Assembly (NCBI GenBank): GCA_019113915.1
Contig: DXGM01000038.1
Location: forward strand, 62,001 to 126,000
Reading direction: 5' to 3'
Length of the DNA stretch: 64,000 bases
Source: Candidatus Gordonibacter avicola
Lineage (GTDB): Bacteria; Actinomycetota; Coriobacteriia; Coriobacteriales; Eggerthellaceae
Positions 29,401 to 36,857 of the stretch are shown here, piece after piece. Position 1 is the first letter of the stretch. Every line of letters begins with the position of its first letter. Position numbers and translations under genes: made by a program. The notes beneath the pieces are model-generated. The model was not told where the DNA came from. It saw only the letters and a program-made list of their open reading frames with translations, and searched no databases.

Positions 29401-31101
29401 AACGCCGCCCGCCGCAACCGTAAGACCACGGCCAAGCGTACCGGCGGCGCCCTTGACCTTTCCAAATGCCGCCGACACCTTGGACGTTTCGCCGTCGGCC
29501 ACCTTGCCAAGCCCCAGCTTGGCGCGGAAGGTGTCACACGCATTTTTGGCAGATTCGCCAAAAACGCTAGTTACATTGGACAGCGCGCCCTTAATCTTTC
29601 CGGGCACACCGCCCAGCTTGGAGTTAATGGCATCGCCCAGCCCGTTGAACTTGTCAGCGATTGACTGCTTAACCCCACTAAACGCGTTAACGAGGTCAGT
29701 CTTGCAATCGCGCAAACCATAGCCCAGTTCGCTACTAAGCGACGCGATGCTGTCAAACACCCCGGGCGGGATAAAGCCATGCAGCAATGACTGGCCAAAT
29801 GTCTGTATGGCAGACAGCCCTGCCCCGCTGACTTTGCCAACAAAACCGCCGAAGGACGACACGACGCCGCCAATTTTTCCGGTGGCCCCGCTGAACGCAT
29901 CCACTGCGCTTCCGGCAATCTCCATACCCTTGCCCACGAGTTGCAGCCCAGGGCCGAGCACTGCGAGGGTGCCCAGCACCGAAACGACTGTTTGAATTCG
30001 CTCAGCCGTGCCAGGGCCAAACACCGCATCGAGCGCCGAACTAAGCGCGCCCAACACATCAACCGTGGTGCTTAGGATGGTGCCGTTTTCGTCGAATTCG
30101 TGGATGGGTTTAATGCCCTCCGCGAATGCCTCGATACCTCTAACAAGTCGGCCAGACACCACATTAGCGAAAGCGGAGAACTGCGCGACCGCCGGGCCAA
30201 GTGCCGCCGAAGCGCCATCAATTGCAGGGATTGCCGCGACGAATACACGCCGTAACGAATCCAACGCGGGGCTGGCAAACTTTTCACCCACGCGCGAAAG
30301 AGCCGCACGGACGTTGGCCATGGCCCCCTGAAACGTCTCGTTTGCCCCGGCAGCAGCTTCGCCGAATGTTGCATACATGGCATCCGAGAACGTTTGGAAG
30401 TCAATTTTGCCCTTGGTAATCAATTCGCGCACTTCGGCTTGCGACTTGCCGAGGTGCTTAGACAACGCCGCGAGGGCGTTAACGCCCGATTCGGCAAACT
30501 GATTAAGTTCGTCGCCCTGTAGCTTTCCGGTAGCCGCTACCTTGCCAAAAATCAGGCCAATATCTTCCATCGAGCGGCCGCTCATGGTCGCCGTACCGGC
30601 GGCAGCTTTTAGGGCGCGCGTCATCTGGTCGCCAGCTTCAACGCCAGACGCGCCAAGGCTTGCGGCGACGGTGGCGGCGGCATCAAGGCCGTACATGGTA
30701 CCGTTTACGGCCTTGCTGCACGATGCCATAGTTTGCTCAACATCAAGCCCTAACGCGCGGAATTTGAACTGGGCGTTTTCAATGTTAATGGCTCGTGAAA
30801 TACCACCCTTAGCGGCAAGTCCCACAATTGCACCACCAACGGAGGCAATGGCACCAACACCGATTTTCGCGACCTTGCCAAACACGCTACTCATGCCTTT
30901 TCCGACGTCAGAAATGGTGTTTGCCATGTGCTTCTCCACGCCAGATGACAGCGTTTTGCCCATGCCAGACGACAGGGACTTGCCCATGTTTGCGCCGGTT
31001 TTTTCAAGATTTACCCCGGCTAACTGGCTTTCAATGCTTTTCTGCGCCCCTTTAAGCGAGGGGACAAGCGACAAATAAGCCGCAGCGAGTTCAGTTGCCA
31101 C
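26491..31101 (-). CDS. Tail tape measure protein
   Basis: A 1,536-residue protein with a TP901-type tape-measure core (about 80-290, containing GALSKHLGKS-like and FGEAAAGANETF segments), hydrophobic helices in the middle (about 570-830, with repeats of leucine- and valine-rich segments), and long helical stretches. It sets tail length; with roughly 0.15 nm per residue the tail would be long, which fits a siphovirus. The start is GTG at 31,099-31,101, overlapping the chaperone frame by 11 bp. Confidence 0.92.
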   Translation of the reverse strand: MATELAAAYLSLVPSLKGAQKSIESQLAGVNLEKTGANMGKSLSSGMGKTLSSGVEKHMANTISDVGKGMSSVFGKVAKIGVGAIASVGGAIVGLAAKGGISRAINIENAQFKFRALGLDVEQTMASCSKAVNGTMYGLDAAATVAASLGASGVEAGDQMTRALKAAAGTATMSGRSMEDIGLIFGKVAATGKLQGDELNQFAESGVNALAALSKHLGKSQAEVRELITKGKIDFQTFSDAMYATFGEAAAGANETFQGAMANVRAALSRVGEKFASPALDSLRRVFVAAIPAIDGASAALGPAVAQFSAFANVVSGRLVRGIEAFAEGIKPIHEFDENGTILSTTVDVLGALSSALDAVFGPGTAERIQTVVSVLGTLAVLGPGLQLVGKGMEIAGSAVDAFSGATGKIGGVVSSFGGFVGKVSGAGLSAIQTFGQSLLHGFIPPGVFDSIASLSSELGYGLRDCKTDLVNAFSGVKQSIADKFNGLGDAINSKLGGVPGKIKGALSNVTSVFGESAKNACDTFRAKLGLGKVADGETSKVSAAFGKVKGAAGTLGRGLTVAAGGVAAVSAGLLGMSMAAAAGGLDLQGMANGLLANMQQLTTGLPIMAQQVATMLPALVQQVVAAMPALTGALITALQSIVTVLPTVLPVIVTGLTDMITQLVPALVEMAPTLLAAGIQLFTALVNSLSEIVPVLIEQLPTLVEQLSSALIANMPALLEAGLALFMALVTAFIEMLPQLIENLPQLIDQVSSTLIGFLPQLGEAAGQLFKALVDAVPKILDALLTAVGELLNNLPGKVEEFIGQMKTAGENLIRGVANGISAGADWVISKITSICSDALGAVKSFFGIASPSKLMTKMGKFITQGLANGVEAAGKLVTKAATKVSVATEKAMSKTSGWAYGYHAAVDYSKGLASGTKLVSDATTSMVGNSADAAERELNQYIDRMIAAYESRVPEVKEASKVLTDAMWGTVYPTIMAEKYARPATGAVYDSMKVIEAAGYTLDSFMAKNNEYANKKAEWDRKLSTEKVTDATKESFAKFQSEYDNWMALTGRLTASYEDMGKWQSMYKMKDSLLTGLDAATTWSDTWDKLTNKAGVVYSQNFVDRVAEGGADFLVALNQIADGSAEEIQAVVDQFDALALAEKEQELAQRSLYVNSQQNLKMKKPKEWMLEFRSICLDVKEALNGNDGLMAAFKATATEVVDFAADLQGLDVSMDAFASGVADYVSKVSDGFNQLTKHGLTGLTEWSRNLKLNIAESQQYADDLEKVFANIDPSIDSEAFRKAIYEGGFEKWGMVVSDLAKASSDEVAAAIKLFNDSVAAANQNAINQFKALSPGAEMLQAAVLGMQDDSIALIEVVGQTAVDAANAAAVTVPQWFETGQNLAGGIAQGVESKISAIAASAAAAVRSAIEAARAEAGIHSPSTVMDKTVGQMLGLGAARGIDRTRETVAKALCDLVDVPMRKIRNIQGAIDVEGKRTNPVGVGRAIHNEITLKVEKAEVRNVTDIDKITDSFARKVGMKLNALNMRTMRAGGMA

Positions 31102-31770
31102 TGCCTATGATCACCTCCTTTCTGGGAGCACTAAGCAGGGCTTCGTAGGTATCTTGGTCAGCTACGAACCCTTGTTTTTCGCCCGTGTCCCACGGGTCTA
31201 TTGGTTTTTCTCTGAGGGAATTAAGGATTGCGAGCAGGAGCCATTCGGCGTCGCCCCACTCGCTTTTTGGGTCAATCTTTGCCAGGGTTTGCGCGCCGCG
31301 CGGAAGCGAATAGACAAGCGCGGCGGCGTGCTTAACGGACACACTCACGCCCACGTCATCTAGACAGATGCCGTAATAGCGCTGTAGATCAGCGCGGACT
31401 TCGTTGGGGTAAAGCTTCCGTACCCTGGCAAAGAAAATTAGTTTTTTGCATCAAGTGCGCTCAGGGCGTTCATAACACCCGTGAAAAAGTCCGTCATTTC
31501 CGTGGTGGTCGTAATGCCGTGTTCAGTGGATAGCTTTTCCTTCACGACCGCATAGTTATCGCCAAACATGCGGCGCAGAATTTTCGGGAATACGAAAATA
31601 TTGCCCTCCTGCATCTCACCAATCCACTCCAACATGTCGATATCGTCCATGACGTCGGCGGACACTTCCACGGTGATGCCCTTCACGGTGACCTTTTGCT
31701 TCTTCGCGGGAGCGGGCACGTCCGCGTTTGTGATTACCTTTACCTCGGTGTTCTTTGCTCGTGTAGCCAT
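31091..31770 (-). CDS. Tail assembly chaperone gpGT, -1 frameshift product
   Basis: The short chaperone frame (31,438-31,770) ends in GCA AAA AAC TAA. Its last sense codons form the slippery heptamer A AAA AAC at 31,441-31,447 in the correct phase. Slipping back one base gives an open frame with no stop down to 31,091, passing through RVRKLYPNEVRADLQRYYGI and into the DUF5361-like domain. The fused protein is about 226 residues. This G/GT pair is the standard device in tailed phages to make two chaperones in a fixed ratio. Confidence 0.85.
31438..31770 (-). CDS. Tail assembly chaperone gpG
   Basis: A 110-residue chaperone made without frameshifting; stop TAA at 31,438-31,440 directly after the slippery site. 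Helical and acidic, with a conserved-looking central segment (MDDIDMLEWIGEMQEGN). It lies between tail tube and tape measure, the usual position. Confidence 0.85.
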   Translation of the reverse strand: MATRAKNTEVKVITNADVPAPAKKQKVTVKGITVEVSADVMDDIDMLEWIGEMQEGNIFVFPKILRRMFGDNYAVVKEKLSTEHGITTTTEMTDFFTGVMNALSALDAKN

Positions 31771-31773
31771 TTT

Positions 31774-32349
31774 CTACGCCTCACTCCCGCTCGTCGGTTT
31801 AATCTCCGAGAAATACTTGTAGGCTTTGTTGCCGTCCTTATCCGGCAAGGCCGTAATGGTGAGTTCGGCCCCAATGGGGTCGGAACTTCCGTACTTGACT
31901 TCGCCGACCTCGGTAACCTTGCCGTTGGGGATGACCACGCGCATGACGTGAGTCGCATCCAGAAGCAGTTCGAGGACGTAGAGGCGAGCCGGAGCCTCGT
32001 TGGCGTTGTACTTCACCGCGATATTGCCGTCATTTCCAACGGTCACGTTCTCGTCGCCGTACTGCTCAGCAAGTACGTACCGGTTGGTTTCAATCGGATG
32101 AAATTTGAACGTTACATCGTGGGTTGTACGAACAACGTGCACCTTGTCGCCGCCCATGGCCGCAATGCTTTCGTTGTCCGTCTCCACAGATTCGGTGATA
32201 CCGTCCTCGTGCATATAGCCCAGGCTGTTAATGCCGTCAGGCAGCGCCGTCACCGCATCGGTCGGCGGGGCAATCGTGAGCGCGCCACTCCAAACAGCGC
32301 CACCCACTTTGGGCTTGGCAGTAAAAACGTTTGCCGCGTTTTGCGTCAT
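31774..32349 (-). CDS. Major tail tube protein
   Basis: A 191-residue tube protein of the siphovirus type, beginning MTQNAANVFTAKPKVGGAVW. AGGAGG precedes the ATG by about 6 bases. A terminator hairpin separates it from the upstream connector genes, in line with a need for separate high expression. Its product forms the stacked hexameric tube. Confidence 0.85.
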   Translation of the reverse strand: MTQNAANVFTAKPKVGGAVWSGALTIAPPTDAVTALPDGINSLGYMHEDGITESVETDNESIAAMGGDKVHVVRTTHDVTFKFHPIETNRYVLAEQYGDENVTVGNDGNIAVKYNANEAPARLYVLELLLDATHVMRVVIPNGKVTEVGEVKYGSSDPIGAELTITALPDKDGNKAYKYFSEIKPTSGSEA

Positions 32350-32361
32350 AAAGTCCTCCTA

Positions 32362-32388
32362 AAATAAAAAAGCCGCTGTTCGCGGCTA
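32362..32388 (-). terminator. Terminator before the tail tube gene
   Basis: AGCCGC and GCGGCT form a stem with a GAACA loop, followed on the minus strand by TTTTTTATTTT. It overlaps the stop codon of the connector gene at 32,386. Partial termination or antitermination is implied, since essential genes follow. Confidence 0.75.
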
Positions 32389-32730
32389 TCTGATCGTTGT
32401 TATCTCGACGACGAGTTGGTATCTCGCCAGCCCACTTGTTGGGTCGGGGAAGTTGTAGAGCGACTGGCGCTTGACTGCTGTAACTCCTGGCTCTTGAGAA
32501 AAGCTGGCAAGGGCTGCATCGGCTCGCGCAGCAAGGGCGGATGCCTCATAGCGCGAAGCTGCCCAGCATTGCACCGCAACGGTTGCGCGATCTATAACGA
32601 CGTTTTCAAGCGGCCCGCCGGTGCGCTCCACAGTGATAAATCTATCCGGCCTCTTTCGCGGCACATCAGGCTGTGCCAATACGCCGACGCTGGTAGTGAG
32701 GTAGTCGGCTAGCCTTTTTTCAATGTCCAT
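32386..32730 (-). CDS. Tail terminator / completion protein
   Basis: A 114-residue protein at the position of the tail terminator (between neck protein and tail tube). It opens MDIEKRLADYLTTSVGV and ends YQLVVEITTIR, with a compact alpha/beta pattern seen in this class. The ATG at 32,730 is chosen over an upstream in-frame start that would overlap the neighbour. Confidence 0.7.
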   Translation of the reverse strand: MDIEKRLADYLTTSVGVLAQPDVPRKRPDRFITVERTGGPLENVVIDRATVAVQCWAASRYEASALAARADAALASFSQEPGVTAVKRQSLYNFPDPTSGLARYQLVVEITTIR

Positions 32731-32743
32731 TCGGCTCCTTCCC

Positions 32744-33001
32744 TCACCTCCCAGCGTCAAGCGATTTAAGCAGCGTGTTGTGCTTAGCATTAGAGGCCAT
32801 CGACACCACATCTGTGGTTTTTACCATCGCGTGAGCACGGTTTTTACCTGGCTGTACGTCAGCTTCATAGCATCCACTTCCCATGCTGTCGGCGTGCGCC
32901 TTAATTGCCCTCGCGCGGCGCAGTAGTTCGTCTTGGATTGCCCGCGAGTTCATAATTTCGCGCGCCCCAGCGCTATTCATTTTTACCTGTGCTTTAGCCA
33001 T
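32744..33001 (-). CDS. HK97 gp10-like neck protein
   Basis: An 85-residue basic protein in the gp10-like head-tail joining slot. It has the usual early helices and a C-terminal VSMASNAKHNTLLKSLDAGR with small-residue pattern. It overlaps the upstream gene by 8 bp. Confidence 0.68.
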   Translation of the reverse strand: MAKAQVKMNSAGAREIMNSRAIQDELLRRARAIKAHADSMGSGCYEADVQPGKNRAHAMVKTTDVVSMASNAKHNTLLKSLDAGR

Positions 33002-33326
33002 CGGTTCGTTCCACCTCGGCTTTCAGATTCCACTGCGTCGGGGTGATGACCTCGGGGTATCTCCGTGGCGCGCCAATCACGGAAAACGTCTCACCGCGCA
33101 CCACCACTTGCGCCCCATCAAGACACCCAGTAAAAGCCTTGGGAAAATACAGGGTATAAGCAACGGTGACCCCATCGGGGCGGTTCGATTCGCTAAAATC
33201 ATCCGTCACCCCTGGGGCCACCAGCACATTATCCACCTGTTCGGGGCACAACTCAACGATTGGCTGGTGGTACGGGTCTTCACCGACCTGCTCCGGCACT
33301 AGTGCGGTTACCACCTCGCCAATCAT
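32994..33326 (-). CDS. Head-tail stopper / head closure protein
   Basis: A 110-residue beta-rich protein between the Gp19-like connector and the neck protein. TLYFPKAFTGCLDGAQVVVRGETFSVIG resembles head-closure proteins of the SPP1 gp16 type. The assignment leans on gene order. Confidence 0.68.
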   Translation of the reverse strand: MIGEVVTALVPEQVGEDPYHQPIVELCPEQVDNVLVAPGVTDDFSESNRPDGVTVAYTLYFPKAFTGCLDGAQVVVRGETFSVIGAPRRYPEVITPTQWNLKAEVERTDG

Positions 33327-33715
33327 GGAACACCCCCGATGTTGGGCATGATGGAGCCAGCGCGCTGCCGGTTAATCCCAAGGCGTGCGCGCTCTTTGCT
33401 CGTCAAGTAAAGGTCGCCCGATGGGTTGACGAAGGTTTGCTGCTCCGAAAACGGCCCTGCGGTGATGTTGTACGACGACATGGGCACCTGGTCAGTGCCC
33501 GCAAGCATGGCGCGCTTGACCATTTCGCAGGTCGTCAAGCACAGATTCGCGGCGGTCAATTCGTCGGGGTCGGCCACGTCCACTCCTGCGCGCTGGCACT
33601 CGGTAGCGATGATAACGGAAGCATCCGCTAGCTTGGCTGTGGCTCGTGCCTGTTCGTCTGCAGTCAGCGTGCGCCACCTGGCTTGCAAGTCCTCAATGGT
33701 TGCAAAAGCCTCCAT
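33323..33715 (-). CDS. Gp19/Gp15-like head-tail connector
   Basis: A 130-residue protein that opens with FATIEDLQARWRTLTADEQARA, the pattern of the Gp19/Gp15/Gp42 family that joins portal to tail. It starts just before the capsid-side small gene and overlaps the next gene by 4 bp. Confidence 0.8.
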   Translation of the reverse strand: MEAFATIEDLQARWRTLTADEQARATAKLADASVIIATECQRAGVDVADPDELTAANLCLTTCEMVKRAMLAGTDQVPMSSYNITAGPFSEQQTFVNPSGDLYLTSKERARLGINRQRAGSIMPNIGGVP

Positions 33716-33729
33716 GTGGCACCACCTCC

Positions 33730-33957
33730 CTAGTTTTTACCCTCCACGACAGCCTCAATGGCGGCCAGCTTGTCCTTTTTGGCAAGCTTCGTCGTGTCAA
33801 CTCCCATTGCGGAGGCGTACGCGTCAATCTCGCCGACTTTCCACGTCATATCCGGTCGGCCGTCGTCGGGTGTATCTGCATCAACCCAACCCATAGGCAT
33901 TTCTTTATCATCGCGGACGTCAACGACGCACCCCGTGGTAACGTTTCGCCACCTCAT
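33730..33957 (-). CDS. Small capsid-region protein with HeH/Rho-N-like C-terminus
   Basis: A 75-residue protein. The C-terminal part (VGEIDAYASAMGVDTTKLAKKDKL) has the look of a HeH/SAP/Rho N-terminal fold found in small phage head proteins. It overlaps the capsid gene by 4 bp. Its function is unknown. Confidence 0.6.
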   Translation of the reverse strand: MRWRNVTTGCVVDVRDDKEMPMGWVDADTPDDGRPDMTWKVGEIDAYASAMGVDTTKLAKKDKLAAIEAVVEGKN

Positions 33958-34853
33958 TGGGCCACCGGCTTTTTGATCAGGGCGAACGCATTCATATCCA
34001 TAAACGCCCAGCCGTATACGGCCTCCGCGCGCAGTGCAATCTGGTTCATTCGCTGCAAATCACCTTGGCCATCAGGGTCGCCGAATTCGATCATCTTTAC
34101 GCCGATCTTGCGCTGCACACCCCAGTTCATCGTGCCCCAATCGCCAACAATGCCAAGAAGATTCGTCGGGGCTGCAACCTCGGGGTTGCCAGACACGGTG
34201 TCACTCGTCGCAGCTTTGAGACCTTCGAAATTGGTCACGTCGGTAGTGAGACCGATTTCGGGGAATTTCTTGCGACCATCCGGGTAGCGGAGCGTCGCAA
34301 GCTGCCATGCATAGGCAAGATCGAGCGCAACGCCTGTCGGCTTAAAACCATCGGCAATAATCAGCCCAGCAGCGGCCTCAATGTCAAGGTCGGGGTCGTT
34401 ACCCGCCTCAACAATGTTGGTAGCCTTACCGATGTGCTCCGTAATGCTATCGGCCTTATCGCCAGTAAGCGGGTTGATTGCGTGGATGGCCGTGAGGTCA
34501 AGGGCGCGAGCGAGCGCGCCAGACAGCGAACCGCCAAGGGTGCTCAGCACGTCAAGCTGATAATCCTCGTCGGCCCACTTGACTTCCTCAGAAAAGCGTA
34601 CGGTAACCTGCACCTTGTGCGGCTTCACCGTTCGCAGGCCAAACTTTGCGGCGGAAGAAGACTTTTTGCCGCCCTCAGCCACAAGTTCTGCGCGCGGGCG
34701 CTCTTCAAAGGTCATGATATCTTTCTCGCCGAACTTCTGCGGCTCAGCACCAGAAAGGGCTGCAATGACGGAACCCTTCTGCGCCTTTTGCCAGATGCCA
34801 CCGGCAAGTTCGCGCGGCATCGTAATATCGCCAGTTTGTAAAATGTTGGGCAT
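33954..34853 (-). CDS. Major capsid protein, HK97 fold
   Basis: A 299-residue capsid protein. The region VRFSEEVKWADEDYQLDVLSTL and the C-terminal RAEAVYGWAFMDMNAFALIK are typical of the HK97 group. A separate scaffold gene upstream explains the lack of a long N-terminal delta domain. Confidence 0.9.
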   Translation of the reverse strand: MPNILQTGDITMPRELAGGIWQKAQKGSVIAALSGAEPQKFGEKDIMTFEERPRAELVAEGGKKSSSAAKFGLRTVKPHKVQVTVRFSEEVKWADEDYQLDVLSTLGGSLSGALARALDLTAIHAINPLTGDKADSITEHIGKATNIVEAGNDPDLDIEAAAGLIIADGFKPTGVALDLAYAWQLATLRYPDGRKKFPEIGLTTDVTNFEGLKAATSDTVSGNPEVAAPTNLLGIVGDWGTMNWGVQRKIGVKMIEFGDPDGQGDLQRMNQIALRAEAVYGWAFMDMNAFALIKKPVAQ

Positions 34854-34866
34854 GTTTTCTTACTCC

Positions 34867-35349
34867 TTAATCTCGTCCAAATACACTTGCTGCCAAATCA
34901 GCCCACGGGTCTGGTTTGCCACCCGTTGATGGCTGTTCGCCGTCGCCGGTCACCACGGGGGTAGCTGGGGCTACGAACTTCGCCAGTTCCTCGGCGTGGG
35001 CTTCGAGTTCCTCTTTCGTCTCACCTCGCAGCAGTTCTGCGGGCACGCCGTTTTTCTTGGCGGCTTCGGCCTTCCACGTTGCGAGGTCTTTTTCTGCGTC
35101 CTTTTCGGCTAGCAGTGCGTCCTTCTCAGCCACTAGCCCCTCCGCCGTCTCCGCGCGCTTAATTGCTGCGGCCGTTTTGGCCTTTTCGCGCTTGACGCGA
35201 GCGCTGATGATCTTGTTGAGTTCTTCTTGCGTCGTGATCGGCGTAAATTCGTCCGTCGCGGCCTCCTTGGGTTTGGCCTCAGCCGTATCCACCTCGGTTG
35301 CCTCGTCGGTTTTTTCGTCCTGCTCCACGGCAGTAATTTCGTCGCCCAT
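34867..35349 (-). CDS. Scaffold protein (DUF4355-like)
   Basis: A 160-residue, highly charged coiled-coil protein. The central helical part (about 45-130) with RVKREKAKTAAAIKRAETAEG and repeats of AEKDALLAEKDAEKD resembles the DUF4355 scaffold family, directly upstream of the capsid gene. The N-terminal 45 residues are acidic and probably disordered. Confidence 0.82.
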   Translation of the reverse strand: MGDEITAVEQDEKTDEATEVDTAEAKPKEAATDEFTPITTQEELNKIISARVKREKAKTAAAIKRAETAEGLVAEKDALLAEKDAEKDLATWKAEAAKKNGVPAELLRGETKEELEAHAEELAKFVAPATPVVTGDGEQPSTGGKPDPWADLAASVFGRD

Positions 35350-35432
35350 GCTTGGGTGCTCCTTTCCGCTTGGTTGCGTGTTTCTGCGGTTTCCGCCCGC
35401 AGTGACGTGGGTGGTGCCCGAAAATGGGCATG

Positions 35433-35455
35433 AAAAAAGCGCCCGTAGGCGCTTG
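35433..35455 (-). terminator. Terminator after the phage tRNA genes
   Basis: AAGCGCC and GGCGCTT form a 7-bp stem with a short loop, followed on the minus strand by TTTTTT. It closes the tRNA transcript 10 bases after the 3' end of tRNA-Gln and before the scaffold gene. Confidence 0.8.
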
Positions 35456-35464
35456 TTTCTAAAA

Positions 35465-35538
35465 TGGCTTCCGGGGCGCGGCTCGAACGCGCATTTACGG
35501 GGTCAAAGCCCGTTGTTCTGGCGTTGAACTACCCGGAA
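35465..35538 (-). tRNA. tRNA-Gln(UUG), phage-encoded
   Basis: A 74-base cloverleaf on the minus strand including an encoded CCA end. Acceptor TTCCGGG pairs with CCCGGAA; the discriminator is G. The anticodon stem ACGGG/CCCGT holds the loop CTTTGAC, giving anticodon UUG (Gln, CAA codons). The T arm GCGCG-TTCGAGC-CGCGC is normal. The D loop (AACGCCA) lacks the usual GG pair, so tertiary pairing with the T loop may be weak. Confidence 0.85.
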
Positions 35539-35541
35539 ATA

Positions 35542-35615
35542 TGGCACGCCGTGAGGGAATCGAACCCCCGCTTGCAGTTTTGGAGACTGCCGCCCTTCCG
35601 CTAGACTAACGGCGT
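35542..35615 (-). tRNA. tRNA-Trp(CCA), phage-encoded
   Basis: A 74-base cloverleaf on the minus strand with an encoded CCA end. Acceptor ACGCCGT pairs with ACGGCGT, discriminator G. The anticodon stem GCAGT/ACTGC holds CTCCAAA, giving anticodon CCA (Trp). It is 3 bases from the tRNA-Gln gene, so the two are cut from one transcript. Both lie between the minor capsid gene and the scaffold gene. Confidence 0.88.
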
Positions 35616-35639
35616 GTGTGATGGTAAAATGTAAGCAAT

Positions 35640-35681
35640 GAAAAGCCTGGTGGCTCTGCTAATAGGGACATTGGGCTTTTC
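35640..35681 (-). terminator. Hairpin between minor capsid gene and tRNA genes
   Basis: GAAAAGCC and GGCTTTTC form an 8-bp stem with a loop of about 26 bases, beginning right after the stop codon at 35,682. There is no T tract past the stem, so it may be a weak terminator or an RNA-processing signal ahead of the tRNAs. Confidence 0.4.
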
Positions 35682-36857
35682 TTATGCCCTTAATCGCTTT
35701 ACCGTCCCGTTCTTCCGTATTTGAAGGACTTCTTCAATTCCATGTTGTTTCATCCTCTTTACGAGTTCTTCCGCTACCTTCTCATCCGAAAGTTCCATTT
35801 TTTGACCGTTAAAAACAACGCGCGCCGTTGTGCTTTTCGGCTTGTATTGCTTTCCAAACTGCTTTTTCGCCTTTCTTAAATTCGATTCCACAGCCCGTTC
35901 ATTGCCACTTTTGGGGCTTTTTATCTCCCACAATTGCTGATTTATTTCTAGATCGATGTTCGAATAGCCTTCTGGTGCGTTTTCTTCTCGCACCGTAATC
36001 GCGAAGCCGTTTCGAGAAAGCGCCGCATGCGCTAGTAGGTCTTTTTCGTCTGGCGCTCCAATAAAGGCTTCCTTCGGCTTTAGGTAGATTGGCTTCGGTT
36101 CTTTGCCCGTCCACAGCCACTCCGCATCGCGCGTTTCGCACTCTTTGATGATGCTTTTTGCGTCATCTGAACCGCACGTTTTTCGACACATCGCCCAGCG
36201 CTGCTGCATGCCTTCCGGGTCGTATCCTTCTACCCTCGTCTTCCCATCAATGCCAGGGACAACTCGGCATTTACAGTTCGAGTGGAACCGATGGCCGTCT
36301 CCTGCATCAAAGCGCGTCCGATAAACAAACCCGCGCGATGACAGCATGAAGCAGAACCCACACGGCTCAGGCGAAGCGGTCATGCGAGCATAGCGAAGAT
36401 CTACCTTACGATTTCGAGCAGCTTCTACGTTGTCGGCCATGGCATCATTGGCTGCCATGCTTACTTGGCGCTCAATGAATGATTCCATACGGTTAACGAA
36501 TGCGGCCTTGTTCGGCTTTGCAGCAAACAGCACTTTTGCGGCCGACCTCACGCGAGCATCCACGGCCTCTAGACTTGTGTCTTGGTGCGGCGCAAGGGCC
36601 ACCGGAAAGGCTTCGGCCGCCGCTACCTGTGAAAAGAACTCGTCGGCAAGTTCGGCCGCAATGGAAGCGTTAACACTACAGCGCGCATATACTTCGTCAA
36701 TAATTGCATCTCGGAATAACGCTCGCTCTGGCTCGTCTACCGCAAGAACGAAAGCGTCAACCAACGCCAGAACCTTTTCGTTAAACCCCATCTTTGCCAG
36801 TTCGCAAACCTTGTCAATGGCCCTCGAATATTCATCAATTTGGCTGTTGCTTATCAT
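35682..36857 (-). CDS. MuF/VG15-type minor capsid protein with C-terminal nuclease-toxin-like domain
   Basis: A 391-residue protein. Residues about 1-225 are a phage head-morphogenesis (VG15/MuF-like) domain with a metal-binding set C166, C169, H189, H192, C195, C197. Residues about 265-391 differ: DLEINQQLWEIKSP (D302, E311, K313) fits the D...ExK pattern of PD-(D/E)XK-type nucleases and resembles the C-terminal tRNase domain of CdiA polymorphic toxins. This would make it a MuF polymorphic toxin, carried inside the virion. No cognate immunity gene is evident nearby. It overlaps the portal gene by 23 bp. Confidence 0.75.
   Translation of the reverse strand: MISNSQIDEYSRAIDKVCELAKMGFNEKVLALVDAFVLAVDEPERALFRDAIIDEVYARCSVNASIAAELADEFFSQVAAAEAFPVALAPHQDTSLEAVDARVRSAAKVLFAAKPNKAAFVNRMESFIERQVSMAANDAMADNVEAARNRKVDLRYARMTASPEPCGFCFMLSSRGFVYRTRFDAGDGHRFHSNCKCRVVPGIDGKTRVEGYDPEGMQQRWAMCRKTCGSDDAKSIIKECETRDAEWLWTGKEPKPIYLKPKEAFIGAPDEKDLLAHAALSRNGFAITVREENAPEGYSNIDLEINQQLWEIKSPKSGNERAVESNLRKAKKQFGKQYKPKSTTARVVFNGQKMELSDEKVAEELVKRMKQHGIEEVLQIRKNGTVKRLRA

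Noticed and set aside
30008-30331. Rightward frames within the tape measure gene
   Set aside because: All are shadows of the 1,536-residue gene; none has a ribosome-binding site or domain.
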